DNA of 64,000 nt, from contig NC_056755.1 of assembly GCF_018687715.1 (NCBI RefSeq), forward strand, positions 34,060,001 to 34,124,000, in the 5' to 3' direction. Shown here piece after piece: positions 29,204 through 40,011 of the stretch. Position 1 is the stretch's first letter. Each line of letters opens with the position of its first letter. The position numbers were made by a program, and so were the translations under genes. Below the pieces are notes generated by a model. That model was not told the origin of the DNA. It did not search any database and saw only the letters and a program-made list of their open reading frames with translations. Source of the stretch: Carya illinoinensis. Taxonomy: Eukaryota > Streptophyta > Magnoliopsida > Fagales > Juglandaceae.

Positions 29204-30499
29204 ATGGATAGGTCTCAATCACTCACATCTCCACCATATTTTGATGGAAACAACTATGCTTATTGGAAAGTGAGAATGAGAGCATTCTTGAAATCTGTGG
29301 ATGAATGAGTATGGGTTTCCATAACAAATGGTTGGATAGAACCAGAGGTTCTTGTTGACGGAGTGCGGACTCCCAAAAGTGTAGAAAATTACTCTAGGGA
29401 TGAAATAAGTGAGTGTGGTTGGAATAGCAAAGGGCTTAGTGTGATCTTTATGGCTGTATCCCAGGAAGAATTCAAACGGATATCAATGTGTCAAAATTGC
29501 AAGGAAGCTTGGGATATTCTTGAGATTACCCATGAAGGTACCAAGGCTGTAAAGAATTCTAAGCTTCAAATGTTGACTACTAGTTTCGAAGAGTCGAGAA
29601 TGAAGGATGATGAAACATTTGATGCTTTCTATGCCAAACTAAATAATATCGTCAACTCTCGCTTTAATCTAGGAGATAAAATTCCTGAGAATGGAGTTGT
29701 GAGAAAAGTTCTCAGATCTCTTCCTGAGAGATTTTGTCCTAAGGTTACGGCTATTGAGGAAAGCAAAGATGTGGATACTATGAGAATTGAAGAATTGGTG
29801 GGCTCCCTCCAAACATATGAACATACTCTTCCAATGGACAAAAAGCATAAGTCCATAGCAGTCAATACTGTTAGAGAGGAGTCAGATGAGTCATCCGATG
29901 ATTTGGCTATGAGTGACAAAGAAATAGCATTTTATGCTAAGAAATTCAGGAAAATGTTTGTGGCTAGAAATAAAAAGAATCAGAGCCTAGAGAAGAAAAA
30001 GTTTGAAAGATACAACAGAGGCTCAAGTTCAGGAAACAAGGATAGAAACTCTGAGAAGCACACTAGAACAAATAAAGATAAGGGTCAGTCCAGTGTGCAG
30101 TGTCATGAATGCCATGGTTTTGGACACATTCGCCTGGAATGTCCAAACTACAAAAAGGCAAAAGAAAGAGCAAAAATGGCATCCCTAAGTGAGAGTGAAT
30201 CAGAGTCAAGTGATTCATCGGGGAACTCTTCCCCAAAAAGAAATCTGAATTACATGGCATTCACTGTCTCGGTAGATAGCAAGAGTCAACACAGTGAAAA
30301 TGTGTCGGATGATGAGAGCAAGTCTGGAAATGAATCTGAATATGAAGATGAGCTGCAAGAAGTTTATGAGAAGTTATACAAGGAATGTGTTAAATTGAGG
30401 AAACTCAACAAAGTGCACATTAAAGAGATAGACTTCATTAAAAGAGAAAATGAAGAGCTTCAAGGCAAATTAACTGAGGCCATTGTTCTAGCTGATTAG
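29204..30499 (+). pseudogene. copia gag (one internal stop)
   Basis: The ATG at 29204 opens MDRSQSLTSPPYFDGNNY, the usual copia gag start. A TGA at 29306-29308, probably an old Trp codon, interrupts it, after which the frame stays open to a TAG at 30497-30499. The gag UBN2-type region follows (about residues 50-190), then a CCHC knuckle CHECHGFGHIRLEC near residue 300 and an acidic Ser-rich, coiled-coil tail. Gag forms the particle and binds genomic RNA. The same frame continues into pol across the TAG with no frameshift. Confidence 0.85.
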
Positions 30500-30505
30500 T
30501 TTAAA

Positions 30506-33500
30506 ATGAAGAAGGTGTTTCTAGAAGATGAGTTAAAAACTCATGAAAGTGAAATAACCTTGCTAAAAGAAAAGCTGAAATCCTTCTCCAGCGGGAATCA
30601 AAAGTTGGATGAAATCCTAAGTTTTGGAAAGTCCCCTAGTGACAAGAGTGGACTAGGATATGATGCAGTAAACTTTGAAACTGCAACCACCTCAAAGGTC
30701 TCCCACAAAAAGGAGAAGAAGACTGTGTTTGTTTGTGAATCAGCAGTTAATGGAAAGACTAACCCATCTGACAAGGGCAAGAAATCATCTCATGTCCAAA
30801 TGGGTGTTCTGTCTCATGTGAAACCAAAAACTAGAAATGCAAGACCCATTTGTCATCACTGTGGTAAAACAGGTGATGTTGTAACGGAGTGTTTTAAGCT
30901 GAAAAGATACATCGGGTATGAACATGCACCTTCTCAAAGCAAAAGTATGCACCCTCCAAACATGGGTAAACGTCTCATAACTGCTCCTAAGTATACCTCT
31001 TCATTCAGGAGACAAAGAGATAGCAAAGAAAACTATATGTGTCATAATTGTGGTAGGGCTGGCCACATCCGACCAAATTGCTATGAGCTTAGGAAGAATC
31101 ACATGAAAAATGGAGATAGACAACCAAGAAGAGGGCATCTAAATCTTTGGAGTCAAGTCATGGCCTTAACTAGGCAAAATGAGATGCTGAATGTCAAGTT
31201 AGACCAACTGTCAACTACCAAAAAGGGTGGTTCTCCAAAAGTTATAAAGATGTGGGTCAGAACTGGAGAAAGAAACACATGTCATGTGGCACACATTGCT
31301 AGTGGGTGCTCACGTCACATGTCAGGTGATAGAAGTTTGTTTAAAACTATTGAGGAATACAAGTGTGGAACAGTAACTTTTGGAGATGGTGGAAAAGCTG
31401 ATATAATTGGAAAAGGTGAAATTGATATACCTGGACTACCTGTCTTGAGGGAAGTACTGTTTGTTGATGGATTAAAAGCAAATCTCCTCAGCATAAGTAA
31501 AATGTGTGACAATGGTGCTGAGGTTTGCTTTTCAAGAGAAAAATGCATTGTTTCAGATAATGATGGAAACTGCATGATGCAGGGAACGAGGACATCTGAC
31601 AATTGTTATGGCATCACTCCTAATTTTCAATATAGTTGCAACAGTGCTAAGAGTGAGGCAACAGACCTGTGGCACCAAAGACTTGGACATGTGAATCATA
31701 AAAATCTGTCCAAGATTGCCAAGAAAGATATGGTGATAGGGTTAGCTGAGCTGGGTAAAGTGGAGACTCCTGTGTGTGGGTCATGTCAATTGGGAAAACA
31801 AGTCAGAACAGCTCACAAGAAAACGACGGCTATCCTAATTGAACAACCTTTGGAGTTATTGCACATAGATCTTATGGGACCCTCTAGAACTGAAAGCTTG
31901 GGGGGAAAGAGATACATACTGGTAATGGTGGATGACTTCACCAGATATTCATGGGTAGAATTTTTGAGAGAGAAAGCTGAAGCTCCTAATGTGATTAAAA
32001 TCTTGTGCAAGAAGCTTCAAAATGAGCAAGGAAAGGTAATAGTCAGAATTAGGAGCGATCATGGAAGAGAATTTAACAATTCAAATCTTGAGAGTTTTTG
32101 TGATGAAGAGGGCATCAGTCAAGAATTTTCTGCCCCTATCACTCCACAGCAAAATGGAGTGGTTGAAAGAAAGAATAGGGTGATTCAAGAAATGGCTCGA
32201 GTCATGATACACAGTAAGAATGTTCCTACCCATTTCTGGGGAGAAGCTGTGAACACAGCATGTCATATTATGAATAGAGTCTATCCGAGACCAAACACTT
32301 CCAAAACACCATATGAACTGTGGAAAGGAAAGAAACCAAATGTGAAGTACTTCAAGGTGTTTGGAAGCCAATGCTACATTTTGAGAGACAGGGAAAACTT
32401 AGCTAAGTTTGACCCCAAAAGTGATGAAGGGATTTTTCTTGGATACTCTAGAAACAGTCGTGCGTATAGATGCTACAATCTGCACACTAGAACTGTAATA
32501 GAATCCATAAATGTGGTAGTGAATGATGCTCCTGAAGAGAAATTGAGTAAAGATGAGCCATCTCACTTACCAAGTGGAATTGAAAGAGAAGATAGTGATG
32601 CAGTAAGGGAAAACTTGGAGTCCGCATCAAATGAAAAGATAAAATGCCAAAAGGAGCCTTCTTCAAGAGTAAAGTTGAATCATCCTCAAGAAAATATTAT
32701 AGGAAACCTAGATGAAGGGATGAGACTAAGAAGAAAAGTGATAAATCAATTGGCTCACTCAAGTTACATCTCACAAATTGAGCCAAAAAGGGTTGAAGAA
32801 GCTTTAAGTGACGAAAATTGGTTAAATGCGATGCATGATGAAATAAATCAATTTGTGAGGAACAATGTGTGGTATTTGGTGCCAAGACCAGAAAGTCACA
32901 ATGTGGTAGGCACAAAATGGATTTTCAAGAATAAGTCTGATGAGAATGGAATCATCGTGCGAAATAAAGCAAGAGTGGTTGCTCAAGGGTATGCCCAGAT
33001 GGAGGGTATAGACTTCAATGAGACTTTTGCTCCGGTTGCCAGACTTGAGTCCATTCGAATTTTGTTGAGCATCGCTTGTCATATGTGCTTCAAGCTCTAT
33101 AAAATGGATGTCAAGAGTGCTTTTCTGAATGGAGTTCTTCAAGAAGAAGTATATGTTGAACAACCAAAGGGTTTCAAGGATCCAAAATATCCTAGTCATG
33201 TCTATAGGCTGAAGAAAGCTCTTTATGGCCTAAAACAGGCTCCCAGAGCTTGGTATGACAGACTAACTTCCTATTTAGAGAACCACAAGTTTTTGAGAGG
33301 AAGTGTGGATAGGACATTATTCATCAGAAAAGCTGGAGAAGACATAACAATTGCTCAAATCTATGTGGATGACATTGTTTTTGGATCTTCCATTGACACT
33401 CTAGCTCTTGAGTTTGCTGATGAGATGAATAATGAATTTGAGATGAGCATGGTAGGTGAACTAACCTTTTTCTTGGGACTCCAAGTAAAACAGTTGAATG

Positions 33501-34309
33501 ATGGGTTATTCATATCTCAATCCAAATATGCAAAAGATCTAATCACAAAATTTGGATTAGATGGCAAGAGCCATGCTAGAACTCCCATGAGCACGAGTGT
33601 TAAGCTAAGCGCTGATCTGTCAGGCAAGGATGTTGAGCAATCCTTGTATAGGAGCATGATTGGGAGTTTGCTGTATCTCATTGCAAGTAGACCAGACATT
33701 GCCTTTAGTGTTGGGGTGTGTGCTAGATTTCAAGCCAATCCAAAAGAATCACATTTGATAGCTGTCAAACGCATACTTCGTTATGTGAATGAGACGATTA
33801 ACTATGGGATTTGGTATTCTAGAGACTCTAACACTGAACTTGCAGGCTATTTAGATGTTGATTGGGCAGGTAATGCAAATGATGGGAAAAGCACCTCTGG
33901 TGGGTGTTTCTATGTTGGGACGAATTTGGTAGCCTGGATGAGTAAGAAACAAAACTCAATTTCCATGTCCACGGCTGAGGCTGAATACATTACTGCAGGG
34001 AGTTGTTGTTGCACGCAATTGTTGTGGATGAAGCAAATGCTATGTGACTATGGCATTGCTGAAGGTGTGATGAGCGTCTATTGTGACAATACCAGTGCTA
34101 TTAACATTTCAAAAAATCATGTCCAACACTCTAGGACCAAGCACATTGACATTAGGCACCATCTCATTCGGGAGCTTGTGAAAACAAAGGTTGTGACACT
34201 TGAGTATGTTCCCACCGAACATCAACTAGCCGACCTTTTTACAAAACCCTTGGATAAGCTTCGTTTTGAACTTCTTAGAAAGGCTATTGGGATTTGTGCT
34301 TTGACATAA
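30506..34309 (+). pseudogene. copia pol: knuckles, protease, integrase, RT, RNase H
   Basis: 1267 residues without interruption. Two further zinc knuckles lie at ~116-129 and ~177-190. The protease site reads [10 protein letters not shown] at ~263 where the family has DSG, so the catalytic Asp is replaced by Ala. Integrase has the HHCC region (~387-425), then the DDE residues in LHIDLMGP (~452), RSDHGREF (~515) and NGVVERKN (~552). RT has [12 protein letters not shown] (~864), [12 protein letters not shown] and YVDD (~953). RNase H has [18 protein letters not shown] (~1150) and KHIDIRHH (~1213). It is in frame with gag across one TAG. RT and integrase look chemically competent; loss of the protease Asp and the two stops make the copy non-autonomous. 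Confidence 0.9.
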
Positions 34310-36055
34310 GCCCTGAAACATGCATAACATGCATTACATGTTTTTCATGCACTTTCATTTTTTTTTTTTGTTGTTGATGTTTGGGTTGCATGTGTTAGTT
34401 GTTTAGTTTTATTGTCATTGATTGCTGCCCCTACATGCACTCCATGATTGCGCTATATAATAGTGGAGTTGTTAATTCTAAAATCTAGGTGCATGTATCT
34501 TTTGAGATTTGTATCATATAACTATGTTTTACAAAGGTTTGGAACATGAGTATCTCGTGTAATCTGTGACTGGCATCACACACTTCACTCCAAACTCGGT
34601 CAATTGACATTTCACCACTTGTGAGTTTATTGGGGAGGCAATCAAAAGTGGTCGGAAGCTCTATCTTCATACAGAATTGACCACGGGCTAGATGACCTCA
34701 TCATGGTTCGTTTGTAAAAACAAAGAAAAAAAAAAAGGTGGTGAAAAACAGAATAAGTTTTCTGTTTTCTTGAACATATTGAAACAAGTATTTAAACAGA
34801 AAGATTTAGGTCCTAGTAGCATTGGGTTTGACTTTCTGTACCTTGAATGAGCTTCCCAAGCACTTATGGTTTCATGTTCAGCCCAACCCCGCTCACGCCT
34901 TACGGTTGAAATTTCTTGATTGAGCAAGGACCGCTTTAAACACGCACGTCTATATTACTTGTGATACTTTGTTTTTAACTGTGTGTTTTATGGGAATATG
35001 ATGCTCTTCTACATTTGATATGTACTCTTGGTGTAAAAATTGACATTCACAGTATTTGTCCAAGTCATGTGAGTGTTGTGTGCTTCAAAACTGGGCAAAA
35101 TGTGATTTTCTGGTGGTCTCGCTCGACCCTCGCTAGACTCTGCTCGAGCGAAAGCCGCTCGAGGGTTTTAAGTTCGCTCGAACGAACGTCTGTTATAAAA
35201 CTCGAGCGCCGCTCGAGCCGCTCGAGCACAGTGGCCTCTTTTCTCCCATTCCGTGCGATTTTCTTCCACTTTTCTCAAATTTCTTCGTTTAATCTTGTGC
35301 TTTCCTTCCAAAATCATCTCCAAATCAAGGTAAAGCCCTTTCTCTTTTGTATTTTCATAATTTGGTGATTTTATTTTGGATGTTTTCCGTGTGTTGTGCG
35401 AATATGGGTTTCGAATTCTGTTTTTGAGTTTTTTCTTCGATTGTTTTCCATTTATTTTGGTTTATTGAGGCTATTGTGGAGCCATTGTTGGGTTTTGAGT
35501 GTATTTAGGAGGTTTTTGGTACTTCCATGGGCCTATACCTGAGTTTCTCACTTGGATGCACTCAAAGTGTTTGGTAAAATGCCTCAATGAAGTTTGTTTT
35601 CTCTTTTTCATCATGCATTGGCATAGCGTTGTTACCATGTCTATTTCATGTCTATCCTAGGTTTGGGACATCGTCTAAACTAAGATTGCATTTAGTTTGA
35701 AGGTGTTTTAGTTTAGAAGTGGCATTGGCTTGCAAATGGCTTGGCATTGGTTTGCACTTGGGTTGGCATTGGCTTGCAAATGGCTTTGCATGTGGGTTGT
35801 CATTGCATAAGAGTCATGCACATGGGTTGGCATTAGCATGCATGTTGATCATGCACATGAGTTGGCATTGGCATGCATATGGGACACTTTGAACTAGGCA
35901 TTTATCATTGTTTTGAAAAATGAAGAGCGGCATAGGGCATGCACCAAGTCCTACATTGTCGGTTGGCATTGTTGTGTCAGCATGCATGCATTCATCACTT
36001 CTTTGCATTGCCTTAGCCTTGTCTAATGTCTTTGACTCTGTCTACAGCCGAAACC
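34310..36055 (+). other. long spacer between copia pol and downstream ORF
   Basis: Non-coding by eye. It holds a CTCGAG cluster at 35119-35232 (GCTCGAGCGAA and GCCGCTCGAG, no regular period) like the LTR minisatellites. It also holds a degenerate 'ttggcattggcttgcaaatgg' repeat at about 35715-35880. Short frames here lack recognisable features. A long region between pol and the polypurine tract is usual for Sireviruses. Confidence 0.6.
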
Positions 36056-37147
36056 ATGTCTCAACGTGTTCGTCCTCGCCAAAACCCTCCTGTACCCGCT
36101 CAAGCTCACTTCCATAGTGCCAGAGCCCAGGAGTTATATTCTCAGAACTTCTCGCATCGTACTCCCATAGTCGAGCGTGAAGTGGCCTTAGGTGAGCTTA
36201 CCGAGACTATCATTCCCCGCATTTTTGAGTCTCGTTAGTGGCAAGCATTGACCACTGGTCATCCCACTCCTTCTGTGGAGTTGGTTAGGGAGTTTTACTC
36301 CAATATTCATGACGTGTCTGTTGATGACTCGTTTGAAGTCAGTCTTAGGAACGTTGTTTTTCGAGTAACTCCAAGCATGATAGCGACTCTGCTAAATGCT
36401 CCTCGTGTGTCCTATCCCGAGTTTCCCTACTCATGGACATCTCCTCCCAGTCCACAAGTCATTGCTAGTTGTCTTTGTGGTCGAACTAGTAGTTGGGAAG
36501 GGACAACCCCTATTTCAACTACTCGTTTTACCCCTGATCACCTCATTCTCAGTAGGATTGTTCTTACGAACTTAGATCCTACTGGTCATAATAGTGATGT
36601 GGGTCTTGACCGTGCCCTTCTGCTGTATGCCTTGATCAATGGAGTCTCCATTGATCTAGGAAGTCTTTTGTGTCGCGTTATAATTGAGGCGTATCGGTCC
36701 TCCAAAACACGGACTGGTTTGCCATTACCGTGTTTAATCACCCGACTAGCCCTCTCCCAGTCTGTTGCTTTACATCCTCAGGAGCCTAGAATTGCACTTA
36801 AGGCCCCTATTGGTCATAGGACGGTCCAGCTGAGTCGTGCTCACACAACTCCACACCCTCTCCGTGTTGAGCACCCTCCCGCTCCCTCCTCTCAGCCTTC
36901 GAGCTCCCGACCATTTAGTTCTCAATCGTCTACCTCGGCCCCATCCAGCTCTCAGCCATCTTCCTCAGCCCCCGGTTCGTCGGAGCCCAGTCTTCAGCAG
37001 GTACTTGAGTATCTAGCTCGCCTTGACGCCCGGTTCGACAGCCTTGAGGTGAAAGTTGATAACCTGCAGCAACTTGTGACTCAACACTTCAACGACATCG
37101 AGAGGCAGCTCAATGAGGATGATGAGGATGCCGATGGTGATGATTGA
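36056..37147 (+). pseudogene. extra ORF after copia pol, 'putative plant transposon protein' domain
   Basis: The ATG at 36056 gives MSQRVRPRQNPP. A TAG at 36236-36238 interrupts it and the same frame continues to 37147 (364 codons in all). The body has VELVREFYSN, FRVTPSMIATLLNAP, RALLLYALINGVSIDLG and LPLPCLITRLA, which I recognise as the PF20167-like domain of many plant retroelement ORFs. A Pro/Ser-rich linker (residues ~280-305) and a C-terminal coiled coil with an acidic end follow. It occupies the place of the envelope-like ORF of Sireviruses, but I see no signal peptide or membrane segment, so envelope function is not supported. Its role is unknown. Confidence 0.7.
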
Positions 37148-37167
37148 GACCCTTGGCCTCTTGTGAC

Positions 37168-37180
37168 AAAAAGGGGGAGA
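37168..37180 (+). promoter_or_regulatory. copia polypurine tract
   Basis: AAAAAGGGGGAGA lies 20 bp after the extra ORF. It is followed by TATTGTTGAGGG, which resembles an LTR start, and by a second GTTGAGGGGGAG. The true LTR start (TGTTGAGAGAAAAA) is not here. Confidence 0.75.
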
Positions 37181-37247
37181 TATTGTTGAGGGAGAGTAGT
37201 ACAGTAGTAATGTTGAGGGGGAGTAGTACACAAAATGCTTTTAAATG

Positions 37248-38214
37248 CTTTATTTAATTATTAACAAAGTGCTTTTAAATGTTTAAAATAATTTAAAGTG
37301 TTTAAAAAATAACATAAAATAAAAATTATATCTTATGCTTTTCGATAGAAATTTTCAAAATTACCTCAAGGTGGCTCTAACCATTTTCATTAAAAATGGT
37401 TTTGATAGTAAGTTGAGATGAGATATTGAGTTAAAATATTTTATAAGATTTTCAAAAAAAAAAATTGAAGAAAAATATTATAAAGTGAATATATTGTCAT
37501 AATACAATTTTTTTAAAATTATTTTTGTTTATATTTGAAAATTTTGAATTTTTTAATATTTTATTTAAAATTTTAGAAAAGTAATAATGATTAACTAATA
37601 ATTAAATGAAAATATTGAAAATTTGAAATTAAAAAGTATTTACATTTATAATATTTAAATATTAAAATAAAATGAAATAGAATTAAATGAGTTGGAATGA
37701 AATCTCTCTCCCAATCCATACCTAAAAAAACGCACATGGCGACCCAACTCATGTTGCATCAAGTACCAGAACTTATAATTTTTCCCTTCTCTCCGTATCA
37801 TATATAGTTGCAAGAAAATGGTTAAAGCAACACATGCAGCATTGACCAGCATCGTATACGATAAAAGGGGTGCAAGGGAAGAAAACAAAACATTAAAAAA
37901 AATATAAATCAAGTGGGTGATCACATATATAGGATGGTACTCGATGCTACATGAGTGTCTCAACTTGTAATTTTATTTTTTTTAATTTTTTGTTTTCTTC
38001 CACTGTCTCCTTTTTTCGTATACGATGCTGGTCAATGCAGCATGTGTTGCTTTTACCTTTTTTCTTGCAGCTACAAGAGTCCAAGACGGATAGTTGGAAA
38101 AAAACAAAATAAAATAGACCCCTTAGATCAGAGTGTACCACTCAAACTTCTCGTTTTAGGATTCGGAAGCGTGACTTTGTTCTCGGACAAAGCACTTCTA
38201 CACTTCATCGATCT
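37248..38214. repeat. duplicate of the copia's left flank (R copy 2)
   Basis: 967 bp nearly identical to 27120-28084, including the MITE (about 37398-37730) and the inverted repeat. It lies between the copia polypurine tract and the right LTR, where no flank DNA should be. The left junction has GCTTTTAAATG on both the copia side (37236-37247) and just inside R, a possible microhomology. Confidence 0.9.
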
Positions 38215-39304
38215 TGTTGAGAGAAAAATGAGCGTATTGGCATATTCTTGTGAAAACCTGTGTAAAATAGTGTTGTAACAAGTGTTGTTGCGGAAAGGCT
38301 TGAAGATTGGTCAAAGAAGGCGACTTCGCTCGACGGAGCGCTCGAGCGAACTTGGGCAGATTGCACCGCTCGACTTTCGCTCGACATACAGCTCGAGCGA
38401 ACTCAGACAGATTCAACCACTCGACCCTCGCTCGATACTGAGCTCGAGCGAACCCAGGCAGAGTGTGTCGCTCGACCCTCGCTCGACACTGAGCTCGAGC
38501 GAACCTAGGCAGAGTGTGTCGCTCGACCCTTGCTCGACAGTGAGCTCGAGCGAACTCAGGCAGAGTCGACCGCTCGATACTTGCTCGACAAGTCGCTCGA
38601 GCGAACTTTAGCAGATTGTTTCGCTCGACACTTCGCTCGAGCCAATGTTCCAGATCACTTACAATGTAGGGTTTTGAACGCCTCATTTGATGGGAACTAT
38701 AAATAGAACAGGTTAACTTCTGTTATAGGTGTGGAGAATCAGAGCAAAAACCCTAAGGGTCTCCAAGAACTTTTTAGAGCAAACTCTCCACCATTTGTTT
38801 GATTCTCTCTTGGATAAAAATTTCTCCACCACAACTCATTCAAAATCAACTCTTACTTGAGTCCATTGAAGTGGACATTTTTGTTAGCCGGAAGAGTCCG
38901 GAGCTGCCGTTGATGCAGAGATCGAGAGGTTCTCGTGGGAAACTATAGGAAGGTCGGAGTTCCGACACTACATGCGTGTAGAGATCGAGTGGGTAACTTG
39001 TGGTGTTGCAAGCCAAGTTTAGCTACTACAAAGGTTTTGTGAGTGTCTCTAAATTGGTTGTAACAAACTAAAATTTCTATAGTGGATTTGAGGTGGTGCC
39101 TTACACCCGGAGTGGTTTTAGATTTTGAAGATATTCTTCAAACGAGTTTTTACTCCGTGATCAAAATCATGTGTTGATTATTTTTGTTATTTGATTCATT
39201 TATTAACTGCTTGTTTGGCTAATTTTTAAAATACCATAAAAATTAGATTACACCTATTCACCCCCCCTCTAGGTGTAGTGTTGGGTAAAACCACTGCTTT
39301 TTCA
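38215..39304 (+). repeat. right copia LTR (3' LTR or solo LTR)
   Basis: TGTTGAGAG...GCTTTTTCA, 1090 bp. Flanked by R on both sides: GATCT on the left, TATCT on the right, then the continuation CAATCACGTGA. On its own this looks like a solo LTR at the original insertion site. It contains the 51-bp CTCGAG array (38325-38640, one unit more than the 5' LTR) and a TATA box at 38698. Confidence 0.88.
38325..38640 (+). repeat. CTCGAG minisatellite in right copia LTR
   Basis: Six to seven units of ~51 bp with GAGCTCGAGCGAAC and CAGGCAGAGT cores. One extra unit relative to 28195-28480, showing copy-number change since the LTRs were identical. Confidence 0.9.
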
Positions 39305-40010
39305 TATCTCAATCACGTGAATAGATGGTAAACTTTATTAATTCAAGGAAAGGGAAATGATATGTCCACCAATGACGAATCTCGATAAAAACTATCGATT
39401 AACAAGGCGTTTTAAATGTCTAAAAAGAGTTTAAAAATATACACAAAATAAAAAATATAGAATATACAAAGAATATATATAAAACCCTCCAGAGTCATGA
39501 AGTTCAAGGAATTAAACCATGCATATCTTTTCTATGATTAATCTAAAGGAATAATGGTACACATACAATTTTTTGTTACAATCTTTATATAACCATATTT
39601 TAGATTTAGGGTATTTCTATAAAACAATGTTATTATTATATGTTTCGTTATAAAAATTTCGTTCTTTTAAGTAAGAATTGTATCAACGTTATAAAAAAAT
39701 TAATTGTATGCATACCATTTTCGTAATCTAAAGCGTGTGTTATTCATTTTGGGATAAGTCATGTTCACACCGAATGCACCTCAAAGAAGACTTCGAGTAA
39801 AAAATAAACTAACAAGTATATTTTTTTTCATATACATGCCTGTGTATATAGAGTTACATCTACACGAGAGTGTATGTATGTGGTGATAATTCCAAAACGT
39901 TACACAATCATAAACTATAACCAAAATATTTTGTGTCAATTTTCAAACCAAAATGATCACCAGAGCTAAATTCAGCACTCAATTTGTGATGAAGGAGGAT
40001 CCAAGTTCAA
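39305..40010. other. right flank of copia (R continuation) and unassigned AT-rich DNA
   Basis: 39305-39450 continues R (ATCTCAATCACGTGA, GATAAAAACTATCGAT) as expected on the far side of the insertion. 39450-40010 is AT-rich and I recognise nothing in it. Confidence 0.6.
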
Positions 40011-40011
40011 T

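Larger units (their letters stand above)
28085..37247 (+). mobile_element. Sirevirus-like Ty1/copia retrotransposon: 5' LTR and interior
   Basis: Order: LTR 28085-29134, PBS 29137-29150, gag-pol 29204-34309, long spacer, extra ORF 36056-37147, polypurine tract 37168-37180, then a break at about 37233-37247. Protease, integrase, RT, RNase H is the copia order. The long region after pol with an extra ORF and the AAAAAGGGGGAGA tract are Sirevirus-like. The 3' LTR does not follow the tract directly. A copy of the element's own left flank (37248-38214) intervenes before the LTR at 38215-39304. Confidence 0.85.

Noticed and set aside
36241..37147. Envelope gene of the copia element
   Set aside because: The position fits, but no signal peptide, glycosylation-rich ectodomain or membrane anchor is visible and the domain matches a plant transposon protein family. 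I kept it as an ORF of unknown role.
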